64,000 nucleotides of DNA from Paracoccus hibiscisoli (GCF_005048265.1 NZ_SUNH01000004.1:62001-126000), one strand, 5' to 3'. Counted from the stretch's first letter, positions 1-9,195 are shown. A program made the numbers and translations. The notes: generated by a model from the letters alone, not told the origin.

Positions 1-384
1 TTCGATTTCGTCATCATCGACACGCCCCCCAAGATCGACAGCGACCTGCGGCCCGCGCTGCGCGTGGCCGATCTGGTGGTGGTGCCGGTGGCGACCAGCC
101 ATGTCGATCTGTGGGCGACCGAAGGCGTTCTGGATCTGGCGCGGCGCGAAAGGGCCAAGGTGCTGGTGGTGCTGAACCGCACGCGCCCCGGCACCCGCCT
201 GTCGGTCGAGGTCGCCGAAAAGGCCGCCGAACTGGGGGCCGATGTCGCGGCGACGCAGGTGTCGAACCGCGTCGCCTATGCCGAGAGCCTTGGCCAGGGC
301 CTGGGCGCGATCGAGCGTCCGAAGGGCCCTGCCCAGGCCGAGATGGCCGCCCTGACGGACGAGATCCTGGCCCGGATGGGCTGA
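1..384 (+). CDS. ParA/MinD-family ATPase, C-terminal part (5' end outside window)
   Basis: The reading frame is open from base 1 and ends at a TGA at 382-384, so the start lies upstream of the window. The first residues read FDFVIIDTPP, the typical switch II / Walker B segment of ParA and MinD ATPases. A second hydrophobic strand (LVVVPV) and VLVVLNRTRPG, the guanine/adenine-contact strand, follow. About 127 residues are visible. The Walker A motif and any partner gene (ParB-like) are not in the window, so the cargo (plasmid, chromosome, chemoreceptor or other) cannot be named. The downstream neighbour is convergent and 6 bp away. Confidence 0.8.
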   Translation, partial: FDFVIIDTPPKIDSDLRPALRVADLVVVPVATSHVDLWATEGVLDLARRERAKVLVVLNRTRPGTRLSVEVAEKAAELGADVAATQVSNRVAYAESLGQGLGAIERPKGPAQAEMAALTDEILARMG

Positions 385-390
385 CCGGCC

Positions 391-693
391 TCAGCGGCAG
401 AGACGCTCGGACTGGGCGGCAAAGTTGCGATAGCGGGCCCAGAAGGCGTTGTCGGCATCACGCTTGGAGGTGCGGACCTCCTGGGCGCGGTGCGGGTCGC
501 GGAAGAACCGCGCGGCCTGGCGCTGGTCTGACCGCGACAGGGTCTGGTTCGCCACCTGCTGGATGCAACCGCACAGCGGCGCGTTGCCCCGCGCGCGGTC
601 CGACCGGACGCAGGCGGTGTCGATGGGTCCGGCCATGGCCAGGGGGGCGGTCATGACGATCGCGGCGGCCGCGATCACGAATCGGTTCAGCAT
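391..693 (-). CDS. Small secreted protein of unknown function
   Basis: The 100-residue product starts with a clear signal peptide (hydrophobic core about residues 4-20, cleavage near AMA-GP), so it is probably periplasmic. Four cysteines follow (in TACV, PLCGC and near the C-terminus, RLC), which would allow two disulfides. The ATG is preceded by GAGGAG seven bases upstream. Proteins of this type are common in Rhodobacteraceae and I recall some being labelled arginine transporter, for which I see no basis in this sequence. It is convergent with the ParA-like gene. Function unknown. Confidence 0.7.
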   Translation of the reverse strand: MLNRFVIAAAAIVMTAPLAMAGPIDTACVRSDRARGNAPLCGCIQQVANQTLSRSDQRQAARFFRDPHRAQEVRTSKRDADNAFWARYRNFAAQSERLCR

Positions 694-821
694 GGACTGT
701 CTCCTCGATATGCCTCGGATGGCCGCGTGCCGGTTGGTCCGGTTCTTTCCGCCTTGGCCGATCCGGCCATCCTAGCAGCAAGCGGCCCGCCGCTCAATCG
801 CGCAGCGCAGGGCCGGTGCGA

Positions 822-1016
822 TCAGGTGGCGGGAAGCCGCGCGGCGGGAAAGCCCGCGGCCTGCAGGACGGATGCGGCGCGATCGGGGTCCAGCCCCTCG
901 ACGGTGACGCGCTTTTGGGGCAGATCGACGGTGGCGCGGCCGCCGGCCGCCGTGACGGCCTGTTCGATGGCCGCGCGGCAATGGCCGCAGCTCATGTCGG
1001 GAACGGAAAAGATCAT
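822..1016 (-). CDS. Heavy-metal-associated (HMA) domain protein, CopZ-like
   Basis: The 64-residue product is a single HMA domain with the metal-binding motif MSCGHC (Cys10 and Cys13) near the N-terminus and an alternating strand-helix pattern. This is the size and layout of cytosolic copper chaperones such as CopZ, which pass Cu(I) to P-type ATPases. I chose the ATG at 1016 because it gives the usual MIFSVPDMSC start and has AGAGGG about eight bases upstream; a longer form from 1034 is possible. No copper ATPase is next to it, so the partner lies elsewhere. Metal specificity (Cu rather than Hg or Zn) is inferred. Confidence 0.85.
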   Translation of the reverse strand: MIFSVPDMSCGHCRAAIEQAVTAAGGRATVDLPQKRVTVEGLDPDRAASVLQAAGFPAARLPAT

Positions 1017-1081
1017 CGGGCACCCTCTTGGCAAGGCCCCATGATGAAAGCGCGCGGGCCGCCCCGCAAGAGGAGATGCAG

Positions 1082-1783
1082 ATGACCCGGTTCGACGCCA
1101 TCGGTCTGGATGCCGATGACACCCTGTGGGAGAACGAGACCTTCTTTCGCGTGACCGAGGCCGAATTCTGCGCCCTGCTGGCCGATCACGGCGACCCCGA
1201 GACCATCGCCACGCGGCTTTATGACACCGAGAGCGCGAACCTGGTGCGCTATGGCTATGGCATCAAGGGGTTCATGCTGTCGATGATGCAGACCGCGATC
1301 GAGTTGACCGACGGGCGCATCGAGGGCCGCCAGATCGCCCGCATCCTGGACCTGGGCGCCGAGATGCTGGCTCATCCCGTCACGCTGCTGCCGGGGGTGG
1401 AGGCGGCGCTGGACGCGCTGGCGGGGCGGCGGCTGATCCTGATCACCAAGGGCGACCTGATGGATCAGGAGCGCAAGATCGCCGCATCCGGCCTGGCCGA
1501 GCGATTCGCCGCGGTGCAGATCCTGGCCGACAAGACGCCCGAGGCCTATGCCCGGGTGCTGATGGGGCAGGGGGTCGAGGCCGCGCGGTTCCTGATGGCT
1601 GGCAATTCGATGCGCAGCGACGTGATCCCGGTGCTGGAGCTGGGCGGGACGGGGGTGTTCATCCCCCATGATCTGACCTGGAGCCATGAGCATGCCGAGG
1701 CGCCCGATCATCCGCGTCTGCATCAGCTGCCCGACATGGGCGGGCTGCCCGCGCTGATCGCGCGGCTGGAGGGCGGGGCGTGA
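1082..1783 (+). CDS. HAD-superfamily hydrolase
   Basis: The 233-residue product opens with LDADDTLWENE (around residues 9-19), the nucleophile motif DxDxT of HAD phosphohydrolases. ITKGD is motif II and LADKTPE is the region carrying the motif III lysine. A helical cap lies between. The start at 1082 was chosen because AGGAG sits six bases upstream; an ATG at 1076 would be too close to it. The substrate is unknown, but small phosphorylated metabolites are usual for this family. The stop overlaps the GTG start of the next gene (GTGA), so the two are very probably co-transcribed and translationally coupled. Confidence 0.85.
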   Translation: MTRFDAIGLDADDTLWENETFFRVTEAEFCALLADHGDPETIATRLYDTESANLVRYGYGIKGFMLSMMQTAIELTDGRIEGRQIARILDLGAEMLAHPVTLLPGVEAALDALAGRRLILITKGDLMDQERKIAASGLAERFAAVQILADKTPEAYARVLMGQGVEAARFLMAGNSMRSDVIPVLELGGTGVFIPHDLTWSHEHAEAPDHPRLHQLPDMGGLPALIARLEGGA

Positions 1784-2682
1784 CCGATAACGGGCGCGCG
1801 GCGCTGTTCATGTCGGGCTCGATGGCGATGTTCGCCATCGAGGATGCGTTCCTCAAGGTGCTGACCCGGACGATGCCGGTCTGGCAGTTGTTGGCGATGG
1901 TGGGGGTGATGGCGGGCGCGGTCTTCTGGCTGCGGCTGGCGCGGCGGGGCGGGCGGCTGTGGACGCGCGATCTGTGGCACCCGATGGCGCTGTTGCGCAA
2001 TGCCGGAGAGATCGTCGGCGCGATCTGTCTGGTGACGGCGCTGGCGGTGGGCGATCTGGCGGTGACATCGGCGATCCTGCAGGTGCTGCCGCTGACGCTG
2101 GTGCTGGGGGCGGCGCTGTTTCTGGGCGAAAAGGTCGGCTGGCGGCGCTGGCTGTCGGTGGCGGTGGGGTTCGCGGGGGTGCTGCTGATCCTGCGGCCCG
2201 GGACGGCGGCGTTCCAGCCCGCGATGCTGTGGGCGGTGGCGGGGGTCGCGGGGCTGACGCTGCGCGATCTGGCCACGCGGCGCATCCCGGCGGGGGTGGC
2301 GTCGGACCAGCTGTCGGCATCGGCCTATGGGGCGATGGTGCCGGCGGGGCTGGTGCTGGGGGCGCTGGCGGGGCCCGCGCCGATGATGCCGGGCGCGGTC
2401 GAGAGTGCGTTGCTGGCGGGGACGGTCGTCTTTGGCGTGGTGGGCTATGCGACGCTGGTGGCGGCCTCGCGTCTGGGCGAGGCGTCGGTGGTGGCGCCCT
2501 TCCGCTATACGCGGCTGGCCTTTGCGCTGGTGGTGGCGGCGGTGATCTTTGGCGAGCGGCCCGATGCGGCGACGCTGGCGGGGGCGGCGCTGATCGCGCT
2601 GGCGGGCGGCTATGCGATGTGGCGCGAGGCGGGGTTGCGCCGAGCGCGCAAGCCGGTGGACGGGCTGATCCGGCCCAGCTGA
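1780..2682 (+). CDS. DMT-superfamily (EamA) transporter
   Basis: The 300-residue product is almost entirely hydrophobic, with about ten predicted membrane segments arranged as two EamA repeats (roughly residues 5-140 and 150-285). The end of each repeat carries the usual FxGE motif (FLGEKVGW and IFGERPDA). Such inner-membrane proteins export metabolites or amino acids. The start is a GTG with GGAGG upstream, overlapping the HAD hydrolase stop by four bases. The substrate cannot be read from the sequence. Confidence 0.88.
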   Translation: MTDNGRAALFMSGSMAMFAIEDAFLKVLTRTMPVWQLLAMVGVMAGAVFWLRLARRGGRLWTRDLWHPMALLRNAGEIVGAICLVTALAVGDLAVTSAILQVLPLTLVLGAALFLGEKVGWRRWLSVAVGFAGVLLILRPGTAAFQPAMLWAVAGVAGLTLRDLATRRIPAGVASDQLSASAYGAMVPAGLVLGALAGPAPMMPGAVESALLAGTVVFGVVGYATLVAASRLGEASVVAPFRYTRLAFALVVAAVIFGERPDAATLAGAALIALAGGYAMWREAGLRRARKPVDGLIRPS

Positions 2683-2718
2683 TGCCCGCGCGGGACGCGG
2701 GCGGGGGTGGCCGGCTGC

Positions 2719-2740
2719 GGCCCCATCGAGGGGCCTTGCC
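2719..2740 (+). terminator. Possible terminator after the DMT transporter
   Basis: GGCCCC (2719-2724) pairs with GGGGCC (2730-2735) around a five-base loop, followed by CTTGCC. A second small hairpin, CCCGCG/CGCGGG, lies at 2685-2701. The T tract is weak, so termination is plausible rather than certain. The rest of the 199 bp gap before the next gene shows nothing else I can name. Confidence 0.4.
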
Positions 2741-2881
2741 GGCCGCGCGATCCTGGCGAATCGCGCCGGTGCGACATCGCGACCGGGAACCGGCGGGGCA
2801 GGGGCCGCATTGAGCGAGCGAACGTCGCTGCGCCATCCGGGCGCAGGGACGCCATCCGACATTCCCCACGAGGAGCACCCC

Positions 2882-3580
2882 ATGCCCAAGGCCCTTTTCA
2901 TCCTGACCTCGCACGACACGTTGGGCGAGACCGGCAAGCCCACCGGCTTTTACTGGGAGGAGCTGGCGGCCCCCTACTGGATCCTGGCCGATGCGGGCTG
3001 GCAGATCGAGCTGGCCAGCATCAAGGGCGGTAAGCCCCCGGCCGACCCGTCCTCCGAGGAGGGCGATGCGATGACCGATGAGGTCCGCCGCCTGCTGGCC
3101 GACGAGGCCGCCATGAACAAGCTGGCCCATACGCAGAAGGTCGACGATGTCGACATCTCGGGCTGCGACATCGTCTATCTGCCGGGTGGGCACGGCACGA
3201 TGTGGGACCTGCCGAAATCGCAGGCCCTGGGCGATCTGCTGGCGCGGGCCTGGGACAAGGGCGCGGTGATCGGCGCGGTCTGTCACGGCCCCGCGGGCCT
3301 GCTGTCGGCGCGCCTGTCGTCGGGCGACCCGCTGGTCCATGGCCGCCGCGTCGCGGGCTTTACCAACAGCGAGGAGGATGCGGTCGGCCTGTCCGATGCC
3401 GTGCCCTTCCTGCTGGAGGACCAGTTGAAGGCGCAGGGCGGCAAGCATGAGAAAGGCCCGGACTGGGCGCCCTTCGCGCTGGCGGACGGCAAGCTGGTGA
3501 CGGGCCAGAACCCCGCATCCTCGGCCCGCGTGGCCGAGCTGATGCTGGAGGCCGCGGGCACCACCCCCGCCGCCGACTGA
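2882..3580 (+). CDS. DJ-1/PfpI-family protein (HSP31-like type 1 glutamine amidotransferase domain)
   Basis: The 232-residue product has the nucleophile elbow AVCHGP with Cys134-His135. It also carries an early Glu pair at 26-27 (FYWEEL) and PGGHGTMWD at about 101-109, as in HSP31/YajL-like proteins, which act as glutathione-independent glyoxalases or chaperones. The ATG at 2882 was chosen because GAGGAG precedes it and the protein then starts directly with the first beta strand; an upstream in-frame ATG at 2810 would add an unstructured leader. A strong hairpin follows the gene. The exact activity is inferred from the family. Confidence 0.88.
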   Translation: MPKALFILTSHDTLGETGKPTGFYWEELAAPYWILADAGWQIELASIKGGKPPADPSSEEGDAMTDEVRRLLADEAAMNKLAHTQKVDDVDISGCDIVYLPGGHGTMWDLPKSQALGDLLARAWDKGAVIGAVCHGPAGLLSARLSSGDPLVHGRRVAGFTNSEEDAVGLSDAVPFLLEDQLKAQGGKHEKGPDWAPFALADGKLVTGQNPASSARVAELMLEAAGTTPAAD

Positions 3581-3594
3581 CACCAAATGGCGCA

Positions 3595-3622
3595 GGGCCG
3601 CGAAACCCTCTTTTCGCGGCCC
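3595..3622. terminator. Perfect inverted repeat between the PfpI gene and lepA
   Basis: GGGCCGCGAAA at 3595-3605 is exactly complementary to 3612-3622 with a six-base loop, giving an 11 bp stem 14 bases after the PfpI stop. No T tract follows, so this is either a weak or Rho-assisted terminator or an RNA-stability element. Confidence 0.55.
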
Positions 3623-3645
3623 GCGTGGGCCTGTATAGCCCGGCC

Positions 3646-5445
3646 ATGACCGACCTTGACCTCATCCGCAATTTCTCGATCGTGGCGCATATCGACCACG
3701 GAAAATCCACGCTGGCCGACCGGCTGATCCAGTCGACGGGCACTGTCGCCGACCGCGACATGAAGGCCCAGATGCTGGACAGCATGGATATCGAGCGCGA
3801 GCGCGGGATCACCATCAAGGCCAACACGGTGCGGATCAGCTATCCGGCCAAGGACGGCAAGACCTATGTCCTGAACCTGATCGACACGCCGGGTCACGTC
3901 GACTTTGCCTATGAGGTCAGCCGCTCCATGCGCGCGGTCGAGGGGTCGCTGCTGGTCGTGGATGCCAGCCAGGGCGTCGAGGCGCAGACGCTTGCCAACG
4001 TCTATCAGGCGATCGATGCGGGACACGAGATCGTGCCGGTCCTGAACAAGATCGACCTGCCCGCGGCCGAGCCCGAGCGCGTCAAGGAAAACATCGAGGA
4101 AGTCATCGGCATCGACGCCCAGGACGCGATCCCGATTTCGGCCAAGACTGGCCTGGGCATCCCCGAGGTGCTGGAGGCCATCGTCACGCGCCTGCCCGCG
4201 CCCAAGGGCGACCGCGACGCGCCGCTCAAGGCGATGCTGGTCGACAGCTGGTACGACGCCTATCTGGGGGTGGTCGTGATGATCCGCGTCATGGACGGGG
4301 TGATCCGCAAGGGCGACCAGATCAAGATGATGCAGACGGGCGCCAGCCACCGCATCGACAAGCTGGCCGTGCTGACCCCGCAGATGGTCGACATCGCCGA
4401 ACTGGGACCGGGAGAGATCGGGGTCTTTACCGGCTCGATCAAGCAGGTCCGCGATACGCGCGTGGGCGATACCATCACGCATGAGAAACGCGCCTGCACG
4501 ACCGCGCTGCCGGGCTTCAAGCCTGCGCAACCGGTGGTGTTCTGCGGGTTGTTCCCGGTCGACGCCAACGATTTTGAACCTCTGCGGGATGCCATCGAAA
4601 AGCTGGCCCTGAACGACGCCAGCTTCAGCTATGAGATGGAGACGTCTGCGGCCCTGGGCTTTGGCTTTCGCTGCGGGTTTCTGGGGCTGCTGCATCTGGA
4701 GGTGATCCGCGACCGACTGGAGCGCGAATACGATCTGGACCTGATCACCACCGCGCCGTCGGTGGTGTTCAAGCTGCACATGCGCGACGGTGAGGTGCGC
4801 GAGCTGCACAACCCCGCCGACATGCCCGACCTGACCTATGTCGACCATATCGAGGAGCCGCGCATCAAGGCCACGATCATGGTGCCGGACGAATTCCTGG
4901 GCGACGTGCTGAAGCTGTGTCAGGACCGCCGCGGCATCCAGCTGGACCTGACCTATGCGGGCGCGCGGGCCATGGTCGTCTATGACCTGCCACTGGCCGA
5001 GGTGGTGTTCGATTTCTATGACCGGCTGAAATCGGTGACCAAGGGCTATGCCAGCTTTGATTATCAGATCAGCGAATACCGCGAGGATTTCCTGGTCAAG
5101 ATGTCGATCCTGGTGAATGACGAACCCGTGGATGCGCTGTCGATCATGGTCCATCGCGACCGTGCCGAAAGCCGTGGCCGGGCGATGGTCGAAAAGCTCA
5201 AGGACCTGATCCCGCGGCATATGTTCAAGATTCCGATCCAGGCGGCCATCGGCGCCCGCGTCATCGCACGCGAGACGCTGTCGGCGATGCGCAAGGACGT
5301 GACCGCCAAATGCTATGGCGGCGATGCGACGCGCAAGAAAAAGCTGCTGGAAAAGCAGAAGGCCGGCAAGAAGAAGATGCGTCAGTTCGGCAAGGTCGAG
5401 ATCCCGCAGACGGCCTTCATCCAGGCGCTCAAGATGGACAGCTGA
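3646..5445 (+). CDS. lepA: Elongation factor 4 (LepA), ribosome back-translocase GTPase
   Basis: The 599-residue product matches the full length of LepA. The G1 loop AHIDHGKST is at residues 14-22, followed by the DTPGHVDF G3 motif and NKIDLP G4 motif. The LepA-specific C-terminal domain ends in a lysine-rich segment ([15 protein letters not shown] and GKVEIPQ). LepA binds the ribosome and GTP and acts in translation initiation and elongation under stress. The ATG at 3646 gives the standard [19 protein letters not shown] start; the upstream in-frame ATG at 3625 lies next to the hairpin and is unlikely. Confidence 0.98.
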   Translation: MTDLDLIRNFSIVAHIDHGKSTLADRLIQSTGTVADRDMKAQMLDSMDIERERGITIKANTVRISYPAKDGKTYVLNLIDTPGHVDFAYEVSRSMRAVEGSLLVVDASQGVEAQTLANVYQAIDAGHEIVPVLNKIDLPAAEPERVKENIEEVIGIDAQDAIPISAKTGLGIPEVLEAIVTRLPAPKGDRDAPLKAMLVDSWYDAYLGVVVMIRVMDGVIRKGDQIKMMQTGASHRIDKLAVLTPQMVDIAELGPGEIGVFTGSIKQVRDTRVGDTITHEKRACTTALPGFKPAQPVVFCGLFPVDANDFEPLRDAIEKLALNDASFSYEMETSAALGFGFRCGFLGLLHLEVIRDRLEREYDLDLITTAPSVVFKLHMRDGEVRELHNPADMPDLTYVDHIEEPRIKATIMVPDEFLGDVLKLCQDRRGIQLDLTYAGARAMVVYDLPLAEVVFDFYDRLKSVTKGYASFDYQISEYREDFLVKMSILVNDEPVDALSIMVHRDRAESRGRAMVEKLKDLIPRHMFKIPIQAAIGARVIARETLSAMRKDVTAKCYGGDATRKKKLLEKQKAGKKKMRQFGKVEIPQTAFIQALKMDS

Positions 5446-5454
5446 CGGCCACCG

Positions 5455-5838
5455 TCAGTCGTCCCACAGGGGCACCACGACCCGGCAATGCCCCGCCACG
5501 GCCTGTCCCACTGAAATCGCGCCGTCGCGCGGCCCCGCGCCGAATTGCGACAGGCCCGCGCCCGTCGCCTGCCTGGTTTCATCCAGCGTGAACAGGATGC
5601 CGGACCCCGAGCCTCGCGGTTTGGGGCTGGCCCGCCACAGGCGCGTGCCGACCGGCTTGTTCAGCGCCCGTTGGGCGAAATCGCCCGCAGCGCACCAGTA
5701 ATCCGTATCCGCGCGCCCCGAGGCAAAGGCCACCGCGATCTCGGTCGGGCCGGCCTGTTCGACGGTCATGCCGTTGCGGGCCGTGAAGGCGCTGGCGGGC
5801 AGCGGCAAGGCCAGAAAAATCATGAGTGCCAGTCGCAT
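5455..5838 (-). CDS. Secreted protein of unknown function
   Basis: The 127-residue product has a signal peptide (core about residues 3-16, cleavage after ASA-F). The mature part begins with FTARNGMTVEQ and contains one Cys in DYWCAAGDFA and another in GHCRVVVP, possibly a disulfide. GGAGAGG precedes the ATG. It is convergent with lepA. I do not recognise the family beyond a conserved small periplasmic protein. Confidence 0.75.
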   Translation of the reverse strand: MRLALMIFLALPLPASAFTARNGMTVEQAGPTEIAVAFASGRADTDYWCAAGDFAQRALNKPVGTRLWRASPKPRGSGSGILFTLDETRQATGAGLSQFGAGPRDGAISVGQAVAGHCRVVVPLWDD

Positions 5839-5959
5839 CCGATCCTCTCCTGCCGGGGCCTGATGCGGCCTTCCGGTCGTTAAAAACCACGTCGTTCTCT
5901 GCGCCGATGCGGGCCTGATTCAGGGTATCCTGAAATCCAGCAGCCACAAGGTCAGACCC

Positions 5960-6445
5960 ATGTCACCCGCCACCTTTCCGACCATCGCCGCCCATCCCGC
6001 CGACAATGCCGCGATTCAGGCCACGTTGGACACCCTGCGCCAGACCCTGGGGATGGAGGTGGCCTATCTGTCCGAATTCGTCCAGGACCGCGCCGTGTTT
6101 CGCGCGGTCAGCGCCCCGGGCCTGGAGGCGATGATCAGCCCCAGCCAAAGCATGGATCTGAGAGAGGTCTATTGCAAACATATCCTGGATGGCGGCCTGC
6201 CCAACCTGATCACCGATACCGGCGATCATGCCATCGCGGTCGATCTGCCCATCACGCAGATGATCCCCATCGGCAGCCACCTGTCCGTGCCCATCCACCG
6301 CGCCGATGGCAGTGTGTTCGGCATGTTCTGTTTTCTCAGCCGCCATGCGCGCCCCGATCTGGGGCCGGATGCGTTGGACATGGTCTGGTCCGGTTCGGCC
6401 CAGGTCGCGATGCGCATCGCAGCGCATGAAAGCGACGCGGCCTGA
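5960..6445 (+). CDS. GAF-domain protein
   Basis: The 161-residue product is a single GAF domain. An N-terminal helix is followed by LGMEVAYLSEF, a central VYCKHILDGGLPNLITDT segment, and SHLSVPIHRADGSVFGMFCFL, the typical GAF core strands. No kinase, GGDEF or HTH output domain is attached, so it may sense a ligand on its own or partner with a separate protein. GAF domains bind small ligands, haem or chromophores; Cys73 in VYCKH is a possible attachment or redox residue (inference). The 121 bp gap before it is a divergent promoter region. Confidence 0.85.
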   Translation: MSPATFPTIAAHPADNAAIQATLDTLRQTLGMEVAYLSEFVQDRAVFRAVSAPGLEAMISPSQSMDLREVYCKHILDGGLPNLITDTGDHAIAVDLPITQMIPIGSHLSVPIHRADGSVFGMFCFLSRHARPDLGPDALDMVWSGSAQVAMRIAAHESDAA

Positions 6446-6455
6446 GGGCGGATGT

Positions 6456-6490
6456 GAAAAAGCCCCCGACAGCGGTGCTGCGGGGGCCTT
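6456..6490 (-). terminator. Rho-independent terminator of the entericidin gene
   Basis: GCCCCCG at 6462-6468 pairs with CGGGGGC at 6481-6487. Read on the minus strand the stem is followed by TTTTTC, a good intrinsic terminator for the gene ending at 6514. On the plus strand it may also stop transcripts of the GAF gene, though the T run there is poor. Confidence 0.8.
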
Positions 6491-6513
6491 GATCGCAGGT
6501 GGCGGGCTTGGGA

Positions 6514-6660
6514 TCACATCCCGGCCTGGACCTGCGCGCTTTCCTGCTGAACCACGGCTCCGGCCGTGGAAATATCGCGGCCCGCACCCTGAACGGTCTC
6601 GCAGGCGGCCAGCGTCATCATGGCCAGAACGGCACTCAGGCCCAGGATCTTCTTCTGCAT
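6514..6660 (-). CDS. Entericidin A/B-family lipoprotein
   Basis: The 48-residue product has Lys-Lys after the start, a hydrophobic core and the lipobox LAAC with Cys20. ETVQGAGRDIS follows, the signature of the entericidin EcnA/EcnB family (small membrane-anchored toxin/antidote-like lipoproteins). AAAGGAG lies about nine bases upstream of the ATG at 6660. An ECF-type promoter lies just upstream at 6698-6722, suggesting stress control. Only one copy is seen, with no second entericidin beside it. A longer in-frame start exists at 6828 but would bury the signal peptide. Confidence 0.9.
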   Translation of the reverse strand: MQKKILGLSAVLAMMTLAACETVQGAGRDISTAGAVVQQESAQVQAGM

Positions 6661-6697
6661 AGCTTCAGTCTCCTTTGGGATAACCATCTGACCTTGC

Positions 6698-6722
6698 AAC
6701 GCAATCTGAGCGGTTCGGTTCC
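6698..6722 (-). promoter_or_regulatory. EcfG/ECF-type promoter for the entericidin gene
   Basis: On the minus strand GGAAC (6722-6718) is followed after exactly 16 bases by CGTT (6701-6698). This matches the GGAAC-N16/17-CGTT consensus of alphaproteobacterial general-stress ECF sigma factors (EcfG). The -10 element is about 38 bases before the ATG. Which sigma factor uses it here is inference. Confidence 0.6.
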
Positions 6723-6724
6723 CC

Positions 6725-7108
6725 CTAAAATGCAACTCCTGAATAAAGCGCGATATTGGCATAGGGAGTGCATTCGCCGGTGCGCACCACGGCGCGGGCC
6801 TGACGGGACTGGTCCTTGAAGGCCGCATGCGACATCAGCGTGACCGGGCCGATCGCCCGTTCCGCAAAGCGCGCGCGCAGATCGGGGGCGGCCTCCTCCG
6901 CCAAGCTGGCGCGTTCGACGACCAGTTCGCTCAGCACGGCGTCCAGCACGTCGAAGATGCCGGGAATGCCGCGGGTCAGCGCCAGGTCAATGACGCGGAC
7001 ACCCGGCGGCACCGGCAGACCGGCATCGCCGATCACCAGCAGATCGCCATGCCCAAAGGAGGCGATCAGGCCGGACAGTTCGGCATGCAGCAGGGTGGTT
7101 CGTTTCAT
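6725..7108 (-). CDS. rbsD: D-ribose pyranase
   Basis: The 127-residue product has the full RbsD signature. His20 lies in FGHGD, Asp28 in GDAGLP, and DLALTRGIP follows in the middle. The C-terminus carries GECTPYANIAL. RbsD interconverts the pyranose forms of ribose (and fucose in related FucU enzymes) before phosphorylation. No ribokinase, ribose ABC transporter or other sugar gene is within the window, so it stands alone here and might serve fucose or rhamnose as a mutarotase. Substrate is inferred. Confidence 0.88.
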   Translation of the reverse strand: MKRTTLLHAELSGLIASFGHGDLLVIGDAGLPVPPGVRVIDLALTRGIPGIFDVLDAVLSELVVERASLAEEAAPDLRARFAERAIGPVTLMSHAAFKDQSRQARAVVRTGECTPYANIALYSGVAF

Positions 7109-7287
7109 CGCGATTCTCTTCTACAGGCTGTGGGGTCGTCATATCGCCGACAATGGCTGTGACGATGGGGCATCGACGCGTCGGCGATCGCCTCCCCTGG
7201 TCCGTCACCCGAACGCGACAGCCCAGGGGCGGGGCATACCGGTCCGCATACCGACATAAGTCCTGCCTGCGGACCGGAGCGGGGCGA

Positions 7288-9102
7288 TCAGTCCTCCAGC
7301 GCCTCCAACTGGTCGATCAACCCCTCGATCATCGACAGGCCCTTGTCCCAGAAGGCCGGGTCGGAGGCGTCCAGCCCGAAGGGCGCCAGCAATTCGCTGT
7401 GATGGCGCGACCCGCCCGCGCGCAGCAGGTCAAAGTATTTCTGCTGGAAGTCGGGCAACCCGTCCTCGTAGGCGGCATAGAGCGCGTTCACCAGCCCGTC
7501 GCCGAAGGCATAGGCATAGACGTAGAAGGGCGAATGTACGAAATGCGGGATGTAGGTCCAGAATGTCTCATAGCCCGGCATATAGTCGAAGACCGGCCCC
7601 AGGCTCTCGTGCTGGATCTGCATCCACAGCGCGTTGATGTCGTCGGGGGTCAGCTCTCCCTCGGCACGGGCGGCGTGCAGGCGGCATTCAAAATCATAAA
7701 ACGCGATCTGGCGCACGACCGTGTTGATCATGTCCTCGACCTTACCCGCCAGCAGGGCCTTTTTCTGCGCCGGATCGGTGGTGCGCGCCAGCAGCGCGCG
7801 GAAGGTCAGCATCTCTCCGAACACCGACGCGGTCTCGGCCAGCGTCAGGGGGGTGGAGGCCAGCAGCTCTCCCTGACCCGCGGCCAGGCGCTGGTGGACA
7901 CCGTGGCCCAGCTCATGCGCCAGCGTCATCACGTCACGCGGTTTTCCCAAATAGTTCAGCAGGATATAGGGATGCGCCGTGGTCACGGTCGGATGCGCGA
8001 AGGCGCCCGGCGCCTTGCCCGGCTTGACCCCCGCATCGATCCAGCCCTTGTCGAAAAAGGGCTGCGCCAGATCGGCCAGTTCGGGCGAAAAGCCGCGATA
8101 GGCATCCATGACCGTCGCCTGCGCCTCGGGCCAGTCGATCAGGCGCGGGCTGTCGGTGGGCAGCGGCGCGTTGCGGTCCCAGACCTGCAGCCGATCCAGC
8201 CCCAGCCAGCGGGCCTTGAGCGCGTAATAGCGGTGCGACAGGCGCGGATAGGCGGCGGTCACCGCATTGCGCAGCGCCTCGACCACCTCGGGTTCGACAT
8301 GGTTGGACAGGTGGCGGCCATGCTGGGGCGTGGGCATCTTGCGCCACTTGTCCTCGATGGCCTTTTCCTTGGCCAGCGTGTTGTGGATGCGCGCGAAGAG
8401 CCCGACATTGGCGGTAAAGACGGTGGCCAGCGCACGGGCCCCGGCCTCGCGGCGGCTGCGGTCGTGATCCGACAGCAGGTTCAGCGTGGCCTCCATGCCC
8501 ATCGTCTCGCCATCGACGTCAAAGGTCAGCGCAGCGGTCGTCTCGTCGAACAGGCGGTTCCAGGCGGCGGCGCCCACGACCGAATTGTCGTGCAGGAACT
8601 GCTCCAGCTCATCGGACAACTGGTGGGGGCGCATGGCGCGCATGCGGTCAAAGACCGGCTTGTAGCGGGCGGGACCGTCGGGCGCGGTGAACACCGCCTG
8701 ATAGGTCGCGTCCGGAATGCGGTTGAACTCCAAGCTGAAGAAGACCAGCGGCGTGGTCATGTCGGTGATCTTGCCCTGCAGGTCGCCCATCTGCTTGGCC
8801 CGCACCGGGTCGGTGGTGTTCTGGTAATAGCGCAGGCCCACATAGGACATGATGCGCCCGGCCAGGATGTCGATCTGCTGATAGGCCTCGATGCAGGCCA
8901 GCATCTGTGCGGGCGTCAGCTCGGCCAGCTTGCCCTGATAGGAGGCCGCGAAATCGCGGACCTGGCCGTCCAGCGCCTCGATATCGGCGGTCAGTTCGGG
9001 GCTGTCAGGGGCGGGATAGAGGTCGGTGAGGTCCCATTCGGGCAAGGTGCCGAAATCGCCCTTTGCCGGTTCCGCCGCGTCGAACACCATTCTGCCTGCC
9101 AT
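7288..9102 (-). CDS. pepF: Oligoendopeptidase F (M3 family zinc metallopeptidase)
   Basis: The 604-residue product has the M3 zinc motif HELGH with His396, Glu397 and His400, in LAHELGHGVH. Its overall layout (N-terminal helical domain beginning near WDLTDLYPAPDSPE, C-terminal catalytic domain) is that of PepF. It is a cytosolic enzyme cutting short peptides, probably in peptide recycling. The start at 9102 has AAAGGA upstream; a longer in-frame ATG at 9159 has no such site. Followed by a 180 bp gap before rbsD in which I see nothing. Confidence 0.95.
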   Translation of the reverse strand: MAGRMVFDAAEPAKGDFGTLPEWDLTDLYPAPDSPELTADIEALDGQVRDFAASYQGKLAELTPAQMLACIEAYQQIDILAGRIMSYVGLRYYQNTTDPVRAKQMGDLQGKITDMTTPLVFFSLEFNRIPDATYQAVFTAPDGPARYKPVFDRMRAMRPHQLSDELEQFLHDNSVVGAAAWNRLFDETTAALTFDVDGETMGMEATLNLLSDHDRSRREAGARALATVFTANVGLFARIHNTLAKEKAIEDKWRKMPTPQHGRHLSNHVEPEVVEALRNAVTAAYPRLSHRYYALKARWLGLDRLQVWDRNAPLPTDSPRLIDWPEAQATVMDAYRGFSPELADLAQPFFDKGWIDAGVKPGKAPGAFAHPTVTTAHPYILLNYLGKPRDVMTLAHELGHGVHQRLAAGQGELLASTPLTLAETASVFGEMLTFRALLARTTDPAQKKALLAGKVEDMINTVVRQIAFYDFECRLHAARAEGELTPDDINALWMQIQHESLGPVFDYMPGYETFWTYIPHFVHSPFYVYAYAFGDGLVNALYAAYEDGLPDFQQKYFDLLRAGGSRHHSELLAPFGLDASDPAFWDKGLSMIEGLIDQLEALED

Positions 9103-9195
9103 GATCGGTCCTTTCCTGTGTGTCGGATCAGATGTGGACCCTGGGGGCGGGGGGTGCAAGGGGGGCGCGCCCCGGTCACGCGGCCTGAACCGGGG

